This document shows, one piece after another, positions 4,666 through 5,036 of a DNA stretch of 5,036 nucleotides (positions are counted from its first letter, which is position 1; every line of letters starts with the position of its first letter). Made by a program: the position numbers and the translations under genes. The notes under the pieces are model-generated. The model saw nothing but the letters and a program-made list of their open reading frames with translations, was not told the origin of the DNA and did no database searches. Location: the NCBI GenBank assembly GCA_900766575.1, contig CAAFVW010000142.1:1-5036 (forward strand). Direction: 5' to 3'. The stretch is from Lachnospiraceae bacterium (lineage in GTDB: Bacteria; Bacillota; Clostridia; Lachnospirales; Lachnospiraceae).

Positions 4666-5036
4666 ATGAAGATTCAGGATTTTTGTGACATGAACAAATT
4701 TGAGCAGATCATGAAGAACTGGGCAAGCAGCACAGGACTGGCAACCGTGGCTGTGGGTGCAGACGGAAAATACATCAGTGACTGTTATAATTTTACAGAG
4801 TTCTGTATTGATCTGACGAGAGGAAGCGCAGAGGGAAAAAAGCGCTGCGAGCAGTGTGACAGAGAAGGCCATGGTGTATATCCCTGCCATGCGGGACTTG
4901 TGGATTTCGGTATTCCGATCACACTGGAGGATGGAACCGTGCTGGGCAGTATTATCGGAGGACAGGTGCTGCCGGAGAATCCGGATGAGGAGAAGTTCCG
5001 TCAGACAGCAAGAGAACTTGGCATTGATGAGGATAA
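4666..5036 (+). CDS. PocR ligand-binding domain sensory protein, N-terminal part (3' end outside window)
   Basis: The frame stays open from ATG 4666 to the window end, giving 123 codons plus two bases. The residues match the PocR sensory domain, a PAS-like ligand pocket first described in the propanediol regulator PocR: FTEFC (43-47), the cysteine cluster Cys61-x2-Cys64 and Cys74 in RCEQCDREG and YPCHAGL, DFGIPI (80-85), and LGSIIGGQVLP (93-103). Such domains bind small molecules such as short diols or hydrocarbons and are joined to varied outputs (AraC-type DNA binding, histidine kinase, GGDEF, chemotaxis); which one applies here lies outside the window. No signal peptide or membrane segment is seen, so this part is probably cytoplasmic. 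AGGA (4656-4659) sits six bases before the ATG. An in-frame ATG at 4624 would add 14 residues but has no ribosome binding site and would start within the leader hairpin region. Confidence 0.88.
   Translation, partial: MKIQDFCDMNKFEQIMKNWASSTGLATVAVGADGKYISDCYNFTEFCIDLTRGSAEGKKRCEQCDREGHGVYPCHAGLVDFGIPITLEDGTVLGSIIGGQVLPENPDEEKFRQTARELGIDED

Noticed and set aside
1..5036. tRNA, rRNA, CRISPR array, transposase or phage genes
   Set aside because: Looked for on both strands. No cloverleaf with tRNA consensus loops, no regular spaced repeats and no integrase or transposase motifs were seen. The structured element at 3549-3734 lacks tRNA features.

Overview
The window looks chromosomal and comes from a low-to-mid GC Gram-positive anaerobe of the Clostridia, most likely a gut Lachnospiraceae. 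This is inferred from the AAGGAGG-type ribosome binding sites, the sigma-A style promoters, the gene families and the intergenic style. No sequence search was run.

Region 1 (1-3549) is the distal part of an N-acetylglucosamine (GlcNAc) uptake and catabolism operon, all on the + strand: the 3' end of nagB (glucosamine-6-phosphate deaminase), nagA (GlcNAc-6-phosphate deacetylase), a free-standing glucose-family PTS EIIA protein, and a NagE-type PTS EIICB transporter. Together they would import and phosphorylate GlcNAc, deacetylate GlcNAc-6-P, and convert glucosamine-6-P to fructose-6-P plus ammonia. The EIIA domain that is fused to the C-terminus of E. coli NagE is a separate upstream gene here, overlapping nagA by 7 nt. 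A 77-nt gap with a strong hairpin separates it from nagE. A long hairpin terminator closes the operon.

Region 2 (3549-3734) holds no gene. It is a compact, highly structured element of about 185 bp: matching inverted ends (one carrying a 4-nt tandem duplication) enclose three further hairpins. It could be a MITE-like dispersed repeat or a structured RNA. It is the least explained part of the window and the best candidate for something undescribed.

Region 3 (3750-4283) has a near-consensus extended -10 promoter, a leader with a hairpin, and a small gene for a type IV prepilin-like protein. No pilus assembly genes are visible beside it.

Region 4 (4284-4665) is a non-coding gap. It ends in a regulatory zone with five helically phased A-tracts, an extended -10 promoter and a leader containing two hairpins. 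It drives the last gene, which runs off the window and begins with a PocR-type ligand-binding sensory domain. Its output domain lies beyond the window.
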